Positions 17,647-26,685 of a stretch of 64,000 nt of DNA are shown here, in pieces. A program made the position numbers and the translations under genes. The stretch covers positions 174,777 through 238,776 of the forward strand of contig NZ_LQCI01000004.1 of NCBI RefSeq assembly GCF_001613935.1. The letters are read 5' to 3'. The notes beneath the pieces are model-generated. The model did no database searches. It saw nothing but the letters and a program-made list of their open reading frames with translations, and was not told the DNA's origin. How positions within the stretch are numbered: position 1 is the stretch's first letter; each line of letters starts with the position of its first letter. Source of the stretch: Amycolatopsis regifaucium. GTDB lineage: Bacteria; Actinomycetota; Actinomycetes; Mycobacteriales; Pseudonocardiaceae.

Positions 17647-18882
17647 CTATGTCCTGAGGTGCATGGTGTTGCGTCTCGGTTCTCCTGACGGGTCCAGATA
17701 GGAGGGTGGAGTGAATTCGGGTAGTCCGTCTTGGGCGATGGCGACTTTCCATTCGCTGTGGTGGATGAGGCGGTGGTGTTTGGTGCAGAGGAGGACGAGG
17801 TTGTCGATTTTGGTTTCGCCGTGGTGTCGCCAGAAGACGATGTGATGTGCGGTGCAGCGCGGTACGGGCATATCGCAACCCGGAAAGGCGCATCCGCCGT
17901 CGCGGATGGTTAACGCGTACTTCTGGGCCAACGACACGGTGCGTTTGGAGCGGCCGATGTCCAGCGGTTCGCCCGCGGTGCCGAGGACGCCGGGTCGGAC
18001 GCGGGCGTCGGTGGCGCTGATCGGCCCGACCAGATCCAGGTGCGCTTCACCGAGATCGTTGATCAGATCCTCGTAGGACATGGTGATGAGGATGTGGGTG
18101 GCTTCCCCGGCCTGTCCGGGAAGGTTGCGGCTGGTGGTCTTGAGTCGCACGTAGTCGGTGAAGGCATCCCCGTAGCGTTCGTCTTGGGTGCGGGAGTCCC
18201 GGACTCCGTCGATGGCTTTGTGTGGTTTCGCCATCGGGTCGAGGTCGGACTTCAACCGCGCATACGTTTCGAGGTCCAGGGTGGCTTTGAGGCCGAGGGT
18301 GCCGTCACGGTGCTGGACGAACCGCAACTCCGGCCGCGCATCCTTCGGGTCCTCACTCCGCGGCTCTTTCCCGTCCGGGTCGAGTTTGTCGAGGAGGCGG
18401 CGTCCGGCGCGGGCGATCTGCCGGGGCCCGGCGTGCCGGGCGAGGTCGACCAGGATCTTCTCCCCGCCCCGCACATCTTCTTCCGGAACCGTGGACGGGA
18501 TCCGGGACAGGGTGCGGATGATCGCGTCGATCTGCCCGCCCCCGATCGCGCCTTCGGCGGCGGCTTCGGCGGTCAAGGGCGCCAGAGGCGGTACGACCTC
18601 GCCTCCCATCACCACCGCGGGATGCAAGGCTAGGACCCGGTCGGCACGAAGACCGGCTTCCTTGTCCGTGACATGAAAGTCCTCGAAGATCAGCGCCGCC
18701 AGGGTCGAATGACCGGAACAGCCACGCACACCCCGGTTGTTGATTTCCGCCAGGATCGCGTTCTGCTCGGCGTCCAATTGCCGCTTCAAGATTTCGATTT
18801 CCTGCTTGCGGGCATGCAGCGTCGCCGTATCGGCGCGCCACCACTCGGAGCGCACCGCCTGGGGACTGTTTTCGCTGGCCAC
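17647..18882 (-). CDS. DUF222 / HNH endonuclease domain protein (13E12 type)
   Basis: 411 residues. The N-terminal two-thirds is the DUF222 region common in mycolate-group actinomycetes. The C-terminus carries an HNH motif (CAFPGCDMPVPRCTAHHIVFW, then NLVLLCTKHHRLIHH) with the Cys and His residues for zinc and catalysis. GC content is visibly lower at its 3' end than in its neighbours, consistent with the mobile, multicopy nature of this family. The biological role is not established. It is flanked by long non-coding stretches. Confidence 0.9.
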   Translation of the reverse strand: MASENSPQAVRSEWWRADTATLHARKQEIEILKRQLDAEQNAILAEINNRGVRGCSGHSTLAALIFEDFHVTDKEAGLRADRVLALHPAVVMGGEVVPPLAPLTAEAAAEGAIGGGQIDAIIRTLSRIPSTVPEEDVRGGEKILVDLARHAGPRQIARAGRRLLDKLDPDGKEPRSEDPKDARPELRFVQHRDGTLGLKATLDLETYARLKSDLDPMAKPHKAIDGVRDSRTQDERYGDAFTDYVRLKTTSRNLPGQAGEATHILITMSYEDLINDLGEAHLDLVGPISATDARVRPGVLGTAGEPLDIGRSKRTVSLAQKYALTIRDGGCAFPGCDMPVPRCTAHHIVFWRHHGETKIDNLVLLCTKHHRLIHHSEWKVAIAQDGLPEFTPPSYLDPSGEPRRNTMHLRT

Positions 18883-18998
18883 GACCTCAACGATACTGAA
18901 GATCGAACACCTGTGCTACCGCGATTTGCGTAACGACTGCAAGCTTTCCATTTCACCCGACAGGGGAGCGAAGACCGCGAGGTGATTGCACGGAGTCT

Positions 18999-19128
18999 CG
19001 TGAATGGTAATGACGGTTGGAGCGAACCCTCTTTAGGTATCTACTCGGGGCCTGCGTCTTTGGCGGCGTGAAGTACATGATGGCCTCCTTCCTTGCGCTA
19101 GGCGCAAGGAAGGAGGCCATCATGTACT
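18999..19128 (+). repeat. Composite repeat: conserved 5' flank plus palindrome copy 3
   Basis: The flank starts with CGTGAATGGTAATGACGGTT (18999-19018), then TTAGGTATCTACT (19033-19045), then a perfect 27-bp stem (19072-19098 / 19102-19128) with a TAG loop. The same order and spacing occur in inverse orientation at 39703-39833. The rest of 18883-19288 holds only the degenerate copy at 19137. Confidence 0.88.
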
Positions 19129-19136
19129 GGGAAGGT

Positions 19137-19184
19137 GTGAAGGTCGAGTTTCCTCGGCTGAGCCTAGGGAAGGCGGCCGTCATG
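19137..19184. repeat. Degenerate copy of the dispersed palindrome
   Basis: GTGAAGGTCGAGTTTCCTC followed by CTAGGGAAGGCGGCCGTCAT lines up with copy 1 at 9869 but with several arm mismatches. It lies directly after copy 3, making a tandem of an intact and a decayed element. Confidence 0.55.
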
Positions 19185-19288
19185 CGCCGCCGTTGCGTCT
19201 GATGTTGCTGCTGAGGCTGGTGATGACCTTCACGGCCGGAGGCTCCCGTGGCTAGAGCCGCCGTTACCCCTCACGAGAACACAGAACC

Positions 19289-20755
19289 CTAAGGAATCTG
19301 CAATTCGTTCGAGAGTGCCACATCCAGCGAGAGATCCAGCTGCCGGTCCATGAAGCCGAAGACCGTGTCGATCATCCCGGCGACGACGTCCCGCTGCTCC
19401 GGCGTCACCGGGTGCCCCAGGAACTCCGGCGCGGCCACGGATGAACGTCCGGACAAATACTCCAGTCGCAGCGACCCCGCCGCTTCCACCTCCGCCGCCA
19501 GAACCGCCGTTCCCTGGAGGAAAACGTCTGTCGCGGACGAAAGAGCCTTGGTCAGCCACAGTCGCGACATCGGGTCGGGATGCCCGGTGGCCAGTTGTGT
19601 CAGCACGACGCGGTGGTGCCGGTGCACGTCCATCGTCCGGCTCAGGTAGTAGAACTCCAGGGTGTCGCCGGCGTTCCAGCCGAGGAGTTCGTCCAGGTCG
19701 AGCGCTTTCCAGTCGTGGACGAACTTCTCGGCGCGGGCGGTCAGCCCGGCGACCCAGTCGTTCACGGCGAGCTCCAGGTCGGAAGCCGGTGCCGGGTAAC
19801 GGAAAGCGTTGCGGCCGAGGTCGGCGTAGCCCATGACGTCCATCGCCCACAGTGGCAGAAACCGTTGCAGTGCCTTGATGGCGGGCACCCGGTCGCCTCG
19901 GTGGCGGAGCCAGGTGTAGAACGGATGCGTGGCGTGCCGGGCTTGGCGTTCCCGCAGGAGTTCCCGCAAGGGCTCCTGCGTGGGATGCGCGGTGATCTGA
20001 TCAGCCGAGACAGAAGCGGCCGGGACGACGGGTTCCAGTGCGCGTGGGCGCGGGAGGGTCCCGGTGACGACGTGCTTCAGCACGTAGCCGTGGATCGCGT
20101 CCAGGATCTCGCTGAACACCCCGATCATGACGTCGGCCAGTTCGCGGGCCCGCTCGCGGTGCGCGTCGTCGAGCACGACGGACTCGAAGACGCCCTCGGC
20201 GCCCTCGCCTTCGGCTTCGATGTGGTGGGCGCCGAAGTACAGCATGGTCAGGCCGGTGCGCTCCGCGAGTTGCCCCGCGACCGCGGAGATGTGCTTGAAG
20301 AACAGCTCCCGCGCGCACAGTTCGCCGACCTCGGCATGCGCGAACCGCAGCAACGGATCACCGCCGTCGGCCGCGGCGATGGAGAGGAAGTACAGGCACT
20401 TGTCGCGGATGACCTCGTTGACCTCGGCCTGGAACAGCCACCACAGGGTGTCGGAGGCGTCCCAGCCCAGACGGCGATCCAGCCCCAGCCGCCGCCAGTC
20501 TTCCAGGAACAGCCGCGAGTGGGTCTGGTCCTCGAAGGTGTGGATGTTGATGCCGCGTTCGAGGTCGTTCGCCGCGTTCGGGTAGCGCAGCACCCATTTG
20601 TTCACGTCGCGGAACCCCATCGCGACCGTGGCCACCGTCGGCAGGATCATCAGCCGTTCCTTGAGCGGCGTCTCGTCCGAGGCCAGCCAGTCGAACAGCG
20701 GATGGTCGTCGAGCGCGGCGACCTTCTCCTCGACGTAGTTCAGGATGTCCTTCAC
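19289..20755 (-). CDS. Duplicated heme-oxygenase-like (HDO-type) helical protein A
   Basis: 488 residues from a GTG preceded by GAGGAG, which overlaps the stop of the upstream paralogue. The protein is an internal duplication: ~18-230 (HPLFDWL...VNKWVLRYPN...HSRLFLEDWRRLGLD..GW..SDTLWW) repeats at ~285-488 (HPFYTWL...LGRNAFRYP...KFVHDWKALDLDELLGW..GDTLEFYY). The N-terminal half has candidate diiron ligands E75/D76, H79, E111 and H178-x3-E182, but Gly185 replaces the last His present in paralogue B. The heme-oxygenase-like diiron oxygenase assignment rests on these motifs only. Close paralogue of the gene at 20766. Function unknown. Confidence 0.75.
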   Translation of the reverse strand: MKDILNYVEEKVAALDDHPLFDWLASDETPLKERLMILPTVATVAMGFRDVNKWVLRYPNAANDLERGINIHTFEDQTHSRLFLEDWRRLGLDRRLGWDASDTLWWLFQAEVNEVIRDKCLYFLSIAAADGGDPLLRFAHAEVGELCARELFFKHISAVAGQLAERTGLTMLYFGAHHIEAEGEGAEGVFESVVLDDAHRERARELADVMIGVFSEILDAIHGYVLKHVVTGTLPRPRALEPVVPAASVSADQITAHPTQEPLRELLRERQARHATHPFYTWLRHRGDRVPAIKALQRFLPLWAMDVMGYADLGRNAFRYPAPASDLELAVNDWVAGLTARAEKFVHDWKALDLDELLGWNAGDTLEFYYLSRTMDVHRHHRVVLTQLATGHPDPMSRLWLTKALSSATDVFLQGTAVLAAEVEAAGSLRLEYLSGRSSVAAPEFLGHPVTPEQRDVVAGMIDTVFGFMDRQLDLSLDVALSNELQIP

Positions 20756-20765
20756 GTCGCGCTCC

Positions 20766-22274
20766 TCACCGGATGCCGAACTTGTTCGAAAGGGCGACGT
20801 CGAGTGAGATCTCGAGCTGCTCGTCGGCCGCGTCGAACACGGTCTCGATCATCTCGGCGGCGATCTCGACGCCTGCCGCGTCCATCGGCCGGTCCTTGAA
20901 TTCGAGAGCCAGCGGGGAGACCGACGGCTGGTGGGCGAGCTCGTGGCGGTCGCCGAGATAGTCGAGCCGAAGGTCGGTGTTCGCCTCGACCTCGCCGGCC
21001 AGTGCCTTGGTGTGCCGGAAGAACGGCTCACCGCTGGTTTCCAGCGCGTGCATGAGCCACAGCCGCGAAAGCGGATCCTCGTTGCCCGCCGCCAGTTCCG
21101 TGAACCGGACGATGTTGCGCCGGTGCACGTCGGTCTGCGGGTCCAGGTAACAGAATTCGAGGGTGTCGCTGCTGTTCCAGCCGAGGATCTCGTCCAGCCC
21201 CAGCTGCTTCCAGTCGTCGAGGAAGAGCGTGTTGTGCGTGGAGAGGTCGTCGACCCACGCGTTCACCGTGCGGTGCAGGTCGGACGACGGTTCGGCGTAC
21301 CGGATCGCGTAGCGGTTGAGGTCGCGGTAGCCCATGACGTCCATGGCCCACATGGGAATGAACCGGCGCAGCGCCTGCAAGGCGGTGATGCGGTCACCCC
21401 GGTTCTCCAGCCAGGAATAGAACGGGTGCGCCTCACTGCGCTTCCGGCGCTCGGCCAGCAGTCTCTGCAGGGGCTCCTGGCTGGCGTGCACGACACCGCC
21501 GGTGCCCGGTCGCAGCCCGGGCAAGCCGGCGGCGGCGCGATTGATCGTCGGCCGGAGATCGGGTCGCGGGGCGATGCCGGGCGAAATGTACTTTTCCGCG
21601 TAGATCATCCACATGTCGAGCTGGTCGGAGAAGATCTCGTAAATCGTGTCGGCGAGTTTCAGTGCCTGCGCGAGCCGTTCGTCGTCCAGTTTCTGCTCGA
21701 CGAAAAGATCTTCGCAATCCATGTGGCCTGATTCGAGCGCCAGATGGAACGGGCCCATGTACGGGAGCTCGATTCCGGTGCGCTCGGTGAAGCCGATGGC
21801 GATCTTCGACGCGTGCTTGAAGAACACCGATCCGAGGGCTTCCATCATTTCCGACTGGGCGAACCGCAGGAGCGGGTCCTTGGTGTCGGCGATGGCCATC
21901 GACAGGAAGTACACACCGTGGCCGCGGGCGACCTCGTTCGCTTCGGACAGGAACAGCCACCACAAGGTGTCGCTGGCCTTCCAGCCGAGTCTTTCGTTCA
22001 ACCCCAGCAGTTTCCAGTCTTCGAGGAACAGCCGCGAGTGAGTCTGATCCTCGAAGGAGTGGATGTTGATGCCGCGTTCCAGCTCGTTCGCCGCCTCCGG
22101 ATACCGGAAGACCCACTTGTTCACGTCCCGGAATCCCATCGAGAACGTCGCCATGGCCGGCATGATCAGCAACGGATCCGGAACCGGCGTTTCGGCCGAG
22201 TTCATCCATTCGAACAATGGGTGCCGATCGAGATCTTCCTGACGTTTCGCCACCAGTTTCAGAACGTTCTCCAC
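20766..22274 (-). CDS. Duplicated heme-oxygenase-like (HDO-type) helical protein B
   Basis: 502 residues, GTG start after GAGG. Strongly similar to protein A throughout, with the same two-unit duplication. The N-terminal half keeps a fuller metal-site pattern: E75-D-Q-T-H79, E111, and H177-x3-E181-x2-H184, the spacing seen in the third ligand helix of heme-oxygenase-like diiron oxygenases. The C-terminal half lacks this set and may be structural. It is first in a two-gene operon and diverges over ~150 bp from the methyltransferase-P450 genes, so the two groups probably serve one pathway. Confidence 0.75.
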   Translation of the reverse strand: MENVLKLVAKRQEDLDRHPLFEWMNSAETPVPDPLLIMPAMATFSMGFRDVNKWVFRYPEAANELERGINIHSFEDQTHSRLFLEDWKLLGLNERLGWKASDTLWWLFLSEANEVARGHGVYFLSMAIADTKDPLLRFAQSEMMEALGSVFFKHASKIAIGFTERTGIELPYMGPFHLALESGHMDCEDLFVEQKLDDERLAQALKLADTIYEIFSDQLDMWMIYAEKYISPGIAPRPDLRPTINRAAAGLPGLRPGTGGVVHASQEPLQRLLAERRKRSEAHPFYSWLENRGDRITALQALRRFIPMWAMDVMGYRDLNRYAIRYAEPSSDLHRTVNAWVDDLSTHNTLFLDDWKQLGLDEILGWNSSDTLEFCYLDPQTDVHRRNIVRFTELAAGNEDPLSRLWLMHALETSGEPFFRHTKALAGEVEANTDLRLDYLGDRHELAHQPSVSPLALEFKDRPMDAAGVEIAAEMIETVFDAADEQLEISLDVALSNKFGIR

Positions 22275-22428
22275 AAGACCACCTCATCTCCCCCCGCCAG
22301 ATGCAGGGCTTGCCTGACTTGGGGGCAATTCTCGTGGTGGTGGCGACGACGCTGCATCTTCGCGGGTGCGAGTGTTCCGGGCGCGTTCCCCGCACGCGAG
22401 AGGATGACCGCGTGAGCGGGCCCGATTA

Positions 22429-23073
22429 ATGTCCGGGACCATGCACCCACGCTACCGGCATGCCGCTGCGATCTATGACAAGGCATTCCCGTTCTTCTCA
22501 TTCGGCGCCGGGCCGAAGATCCACGAAATCGTCGCGCGTACGGTGGCGGTCCCGGACGGCGGCACGGTGGTGGACGTCGGGTGCGGGACCGGGTTGATGC
22601 TTTCGATGCTGCGCGAGCGCGTCGGGCCGTCGGGCCGCGTCATCGGGATCGACCTGACGGAGCCGATGCTGGACCGGGCACGGCAGCGGGTTTCCCACGG
22701 TGGCTGGAAGAACGTCGAACTGCGGTGCGAGGACATGACCGAATTCGACCCGGGCGCCGAGGCCGACGCCGCGGTTTTCGTGCTCAGCCTCAGCGCCGCG
22801 GAGCCGGCCGAGGTCTTCCAGCACACGCTCGGGTATCTGCGGCCCGGTGGCAGTGTCGTGATCGCCGACGGTATTCCGGCGCGGGGCCGCTGGTACCACC
22901 CGGCGATCAACGCCTACGCGCGCTTCCGCGCTCCTCTCGTCGGCTCGGATCTCGGCCGGGCGAGGGCGATCGAGCGGCTGGCGCACGAACATCTCGAAGA
23001 CGTCCGGACCTCGGTCATCTGGGCTGGTCTGTACACGATCATCAGCGGCCGCGTGCCGAACAAAGGGGGATAA
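22429..23073 (+). CDS. Class I SAM-dependent methyltransferase (UbiE-like)
   Basis: 214 residues. SAM-binding motif I is VVDVGCGTGLML, the acidic residue after strand 2 is in VIGIDLTEPML, and motif II/III regions are CEDMTEFD and LGYLRPGGSVVIAD. No signal or membrane segment. Starts at ATG 22429 (22441 is an alternative). It heads a four-gene plus-strand unit with the P450, the DUF6875-like gene and an O-methyltransferase. Likely a tailoring C-, N- or O-methyltransferase. Confidence 0.88.
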   Translation: MSGTMHPRYRHAAAIYDKAFPFFSFGAGPKIHEIVARTVAVPDGGTVVDVGCGTGLMLSMLRERVGPSGRVIGIDLTEPMLDRARQRVSHGGWKNVELRCEDMTEFDPGAEADAAVFVLSLSAAEPAEVFQHTLGYLRPGGSVVIADGIPARGRWYHPAINAYARFRAPLVGSDLGRARAIERLAHEHLEDVRTSVIWAGLYTIISGRVPNKGG

Positions 23074-23075
23074 GC

Positions 23076-24281
23076 GTGTCCGTTCAACCGAAGGAACTGT
23101 TCGGCCCCGAGTTCATCCGTGATCCCTATCCGACCTACGCCTGGCTCCGCGAGCACGATCCGGTGCACCGGTTCCTGTTGCCGCAGGGAATGCCCGCGTG
23201 GCTGGTCTCGCGGCACGACGACGTCCGCGCGTGGCTGGCGGATCCGCGGCTGGCCAAGGATCTGGAGCGGTTCCTGCCACCGGAGGCCCTGCCCGGCGAG
23301 TACGTGCGCGACGTGCTCACCAAGAACATGCTCGCCAGCGATCCGCCCCGGCACACCCGGTTGCGGCGGCTCGCGGCGAAGGCGTTCACCGCGCGGCGGG
23401 TCCAGTCGCTGCGGCCGCACATCACGCGGTTGGCCGACGAGTTGCTGGACGAGATGGGCGACGAGGGCACCACGGATCTGATCGACACGCTCGGCCTGCT
23501 GCCGATCACGGTGATCTACGAACTGCTCGGCGTGCCCAAACGCGACTGGGAGGCGTTCCGGGCGTGGTCGGTCCTCGGTTCCGATGAGCAGTCGACCGGC
23601 AGCGAGGAGTTCGAAACCTCGACGAAGTCACTGAAGGAGTACGCCCGGGCCCTGATCGCGGACAAGCGCGTGACCCCGGGCGAAGACCTGCTGTCCGACC
23701 TCATCGTGGCCCGCGACGAAGGGGACGCGCTCTCCGACGACGAACTGGTCGCGATGGTGTTCCTGCTGCTGCTCGGCGGCCAGGAGACGAGCATCAGCCT
23801 CATCGGCGCGACCGTCTACCACCTGCTGGGCCATCCCGACCAGCTCGCGTTGCTGCGCGCGGAACCGGAACGGCTGCCGTCGGCGATCGAAGAGGTACTG
23901 CGGTTCGACGGGCCGGCGATGAACGCGAGTATGCGGTTCGCCGTGGAGGACATCGAGATCGGCGGCGTGCCGATCCCCGCGGGCGGCATCGTGTTCCTCG
24001 GGCTGGGGTCCGCCGGGCACGATTCGGCGCATGTCCCGGACGGCGACAGCTTCGACATCCGCCGGTCCGCGGGCAAACACCTCGCCTTCGGCCACGGTGT
24101 GCACACCTGCATCGGGTCGGCGCTGGCCCGTCTCGAAGGCGAGATCGCCATCGGCAGGTTGCTGGACCGCTACGCCGAACTGTGCCTGGCCGTGCACCCG
24201 GACGAGCTGAAATGGCGTCCTGGCATGCATTTCCGCGGTCCGGCCGAACTGCCGGTCAGTTACCGGGTGGAGCCGAGGTGA
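23076..24281 (+). CDS. Cytochrome P450
   Basis: 401 residues from GTG 23076, which follows AAAGGGGGA and the methyltransferase stop by 2 nt. A longer upstream frame is antisense-like and rejected. I-helix LLLLGGQETSISL has Gly-Gln before Glu-Thr rather than the usual Gly-His/Asp. The ExxR motif is EEVLRF. The heme-binding loop is FGHGVHTCIGSALARLE with the Cys ligand. It overlaps the next gene by ATGA. Probably a tailoring hydroxylase for the product of this locus; redox partners are not encoded nearby. Confidence 0.92.
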   Translation: MSVQPKELFGPEFIRDPYPTYAWLREHDPVHRFLLPQGMPAWLVSRHDDVRAWLADPRLAKDLERFLPPEALPGEYVRDVLTKNMLASDPPRHTRLRRLAAKAFTARRVQSLRPHITRLADELLDEMGDEGTTDLIDTLGLLPITVIYELLGVPKRDWEAFRAWSVLGSDEQSTGSEEFETSTKSLKEYARALIADKRVTPGEDLLSDLIVARDEGDALSDDELVAMVFLLLLGGQETSISLIGATVYHLLGHPDQLALLRAEPERLPSAIEEVLRFDGPAMNASMRFAVEDIEIGGVPIPAGGIVFLGLGSAGHDSAHVPDGDSFDIRRSAGKHLAFGHGVHTCIGSALARLEGEIAIGRLLDRYAELCLAVHPDELKWRPGMHFRGPAELPVSYRVEPR

Positions 24282-24931
24282 TGCCGGAGGTCGCGGTCGC
24301 CCCGGAACGTCCCCGCGGCGACCGGCTCGATATCGACATGTCGACCGTCCTGGATTGGTTGCGCGACTACGTGAGCGCGCCCTCGGCGCACATCGGCAGG
24401 CCCGGGCCGGTCTGCCCGTTCGTGCCCGGCGCGCTGAAGACCGGCGCGATCCGCCTCAGCTTCCACTACGGCGTCGACGCGTGCGACGCCGACGAGCTGC
24501 GGAGACTGGTCAGCGCGGAGCTGAGCGAGTTCAAACGGCTGACCGAGCCACCGAAGCAGTCGGGGATCTCGCTGGACAGCGTGCTGGTGGTGCTCCCGGA
24601 CGCCGTCGAGGAGGGCTGGCGGCGGATCGACGAAAGTTACGGCGGGCTCAAGGATCTGGCCGTCGGCGAGGGGCTGATGATCGGCCAGTTCCATCCTGCC
24701 TGCGCCGAGCCCGCCGTCCGCAATCCGGGGTTCCCGGTGTCGCGGTCACCGATCGCGCTCTACGCCATCCGGCACATGGCCCCGCACGACGCGTTGTTCC
24801 TGCACGTGGAACGGGGCTGGTTCCGGAAGTACGCGGCCCGGTTCGCGTTGCACGCCAGGCGATCGCGGACCGACCCGCTCATCGGCGAGCTGTACCGGCG
24901 AGCCTGGAACCGTTACGGAGGAGGAAAATGA
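24281..24931 (+). CDS. DUF6875-like protein
   Basis: 216 residues, cytosolic. A conserved GRPGPVCPFVPGALKTG segment near residues 40-56 carries a single Cys, and a later GQFHPACAEPAVRNPGFPVSRSP segment is followed by AIRHMAPHDALFLHVE. This layout matches the uncharacterised DUF6875 family found in actinomycete biosynthetic clusters; the family name is recalled, not searched. ATGA overlaps at both ends show tight coupling to the P450 and the O-methyltransferase. Confidence 0.75.
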   Translation: MPEVAVAPERPRGDRLDIDMSTVLDWLRDYVSAPSAHIGRPGPVCPFVPGALKTGAIRLSFHYGVDACDADELRRLVSAELSEFKRLTEPPKQSGISLDSVLVVLPDAVEEGWRRIDESYGGLKDLAVGEGLMIGQFHPACAEPAVRNPGFPVSRSPIALYAIRHMAPHDALFLHVERGWFRKYAARFALHARRSRTDPLIGELYRRAWNRYGGGK

Positions 24932-26010
24932 CCGAGAGCGTGCAGATCCGGCAGCTGGTCTTCGGACAGCTGCTTTCCCGCGCGGTGTGCACGGCGGCCG
25001 AACTCGGGCTTTCCGACCTGCTCGCCGCCGGACCGCTGTCGGTCTCCGAACTGGCGGCGCGGGCGGGTGCCGATCCTCGGCGGCTCGCGCAGCTGATGCG
25101 CGCGCTCACCACGCATCAGCTCTACACCGCCCGCGACGACGGCGCGTACGAGCTCGCACCGCTCGGCGCGGCCTTGTGCGCCGGCGCACCCGGCTCCGCC
25201 CTGCCGACCGCGTTGCTGGCGGCGGGGGAGATCGGCGCCGCGTGGACGGGGATGGCGGAGACCGTGCGCACCGGCGCGCCCGCCTTCGATCGACGGCTGG
25301 GCGTGGACTTCTTCACCCACCTCGGCCGTGATCAGCGGCTGCGCGCGCTTTTCGACCGATCGCAGACGCACGACCAGGAACTCGAGATCGACCGGTTGCT
25401 CGCCGAAGTCGATTTCTCCGGGTACCGCCGGATCGTGGACGTCGGTGGTGGCGACGGGGCGCTGCTCGCCCGGTTGCTGAGCGAGTATCCGGGTGCCGAA
25501 GGGGTGCTGCTGGACAGTCCGAAGGTCGCCGCGACGGCGAGTGCGCGGATGCGGGCCGCCGGGCTGGCGGAGCGGTGCACCACCCTCGGCGGCGACTTCT
25601 TCGCCGAGGTGCCCGGCGGAGGTGATCTCTATGTACTGCGCCAAATCCTGCACGACTGGGACGACGAACGCGGTGTCGAACTGTTGCGGGTCTGCCGTCG
25701 CGCGATGCCCCGCGAGGCGCGGCTGATGATCATCGAGCGGGTGGTCGAGGACGGAGGGACCGGCCAAGACGCGCGGTTCGCCGCGCTCATGGACCTGTAC
25801 ATGATGACCGTGCTGGGTGGCGAGGAACGGTCCGGGCGCGAGTTCGGCGACCTGCTCGGCAAGGCGGGGTTCACCGTGCGGAAGGTGCACCGGCTGCCGA
25901 CGGCGGTCGCGGTCATCGAGGCGGTCGCGACGCCGTCACCAGGTGGGGTGCGCGGACACGCCGCCGTCCACGGTCAGGTTGTGCCCGGTGATCCACGCGG
26001 CGAGCGGTGA
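24928..26010 (+). CDS. Plant-type O-methyltransferase (AcnMT2 family)
   Basis: 360 residues. The N-terminal winged-helix dimerisation domain (TAAELGLSDLLAAGPLSVSEL) precedes a SAM-binding domain with VDVGGGDGALLARLL, GDFFAEVPGGGDLYVLRQILHDWDDE (the catalytic His-Asp region of this family) and DLYMMTVLGGEERSG. The family methylates hydroxyls of aromatics and polyketides. The ATG overlaps the previous stop and follows GAGGAGG. The last 75 nt overlap tail-to-tail with the SDR gene on the other strand. Confidence 0.9.
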   Translation: MTESVQIRQLVFGQLLSRAVCTAAELGLSDLLAAGPLSVSELAARAGADPRRLAQLMRALTTHQLYTARDDGAYELAPLGAALCAGAPGSALPTALLAAGEIGAAWTGMAETVRTGAPAFDRRLGVDFFTHLGRDQRLRALFDRSQTHDQELEIDRLLAEVDFSGYRRIVDVGGGDGALLARLLSEYPGAEGVLLDSPKVAATASARMRAAGLAERCTTLGGDFFAEVPGGGDLYVLRQILHDWDDERGVELLRVCRRAMPREARLMIIERVVEDGGTGQDARFAALMDLYMMTVLGGEERSGREFGDLLGKAGFTVRKVHRLPTAVAVIEAVATPSPGGVRGHAAVHGQVVPGDPRGER

Positions 26011-26685
26011 GGCGAGGAACAGGCAGGCGTTCGCGACGTCGTCGGGGGTGCCCAGCCTGCTCAACGGCGCGGCCTGTGCCCAGCGCCGGACGCCGTCCCG
26101 CCAGTCGTCGCCGAGGCCGGGGCGGTCGATGAGGCCGGGGGAGACGGCGTTGACCCGGATCCCCCGCGGCCCGTATTCGAGCGCGGCGGCGCGGGCGTGC
26201 ATGACCAGTGCGGCCTTGGCGCTGCTGTAGTGCGCGTGTCCCGGCGCGGGCTGGGCGGCCTCGATCGAGGCGATGTGGACGACGCTGCCGCCGGTCATCA
26301 CCTCGGCCGCCGCCTGCGTGCAGTTGAACGCGCTGGTGAGGTTCGTGTCGAGGACGGCGCGCCAGCTTTCCGCGGACATCCCCGGCAGCGGCTCCACCGG
26401 CTGCACGCCGGCGTTGTTGATCAGCGTGTCCAGCCGTCCGGTCCAGGCAGCGGCGGCGGCCACGAGCCGTCGGCACGCATCGTCGTCGGACAGGTCGGCG
26501 GCGAACGCGGCGGCGGTGCCTCCGGCCGCCTCGATCCGGTCGACGAGCGCGTCCGCCGAGGCCTTGTCGCGATGGTAGTGCGCGGCGACGGCGCTGCCCG
26601 CCTCGGCGAAGCGCAGGGCGATGCCCTGGCCGATGCGGCCACTGGCCCCGGTGACGAGGGTGGTGGTGCCGCTCAAGTCCAGCAT
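25936..26685 (-). CDS. SDR family oxidoreductase
   Basis: 249 residues. Classical short-chain dehydrogenase features: TGASGRIG cofactor loop, NNAG, catalytic Ser in IASIEAA, YSSAK (Tyr-x3-Lys) and a VSPGLIDRPG tail. The Rossmann loop TGASGRIGQG is close to the NADPH-preferring subgroup. The ATG overlaps the stop of the membrane glycosyltransferase gene (TGATG), so the two are coupled. It converges on the O-methyltransferase. Substrate unknown. Confidence 0.92.
   Translation of the reverse strand: MLDLSGTTTLVTGASGRIGQGIALRFAEAGSAVAAHYHRDKASADALVDRIEAAGGTAAAFAADLSDDDACRRLVAAAAAWTGRLDTLINNAGVQPVEPLPGMSAESWRAVLDTNLTSAFNCTQAAAEVMTGGSVVHIASIEAAQPAPGHAHYSSAKAALVMHARAAALEYGPRGIRVNAVSPGLIDRPGLGDDWRDGVRRWAQAAPLSRLGTPDDVANACLFLASPLAAWITGHNLTVDGGVSAHPTW

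Noticed and set aside
22581..23075. Upstream extension of the P450 reading frame
   Set aside because: It runs through the methyltransferase gene in another frame; GTG 23076 with AAAGGGGGA is the supported start.
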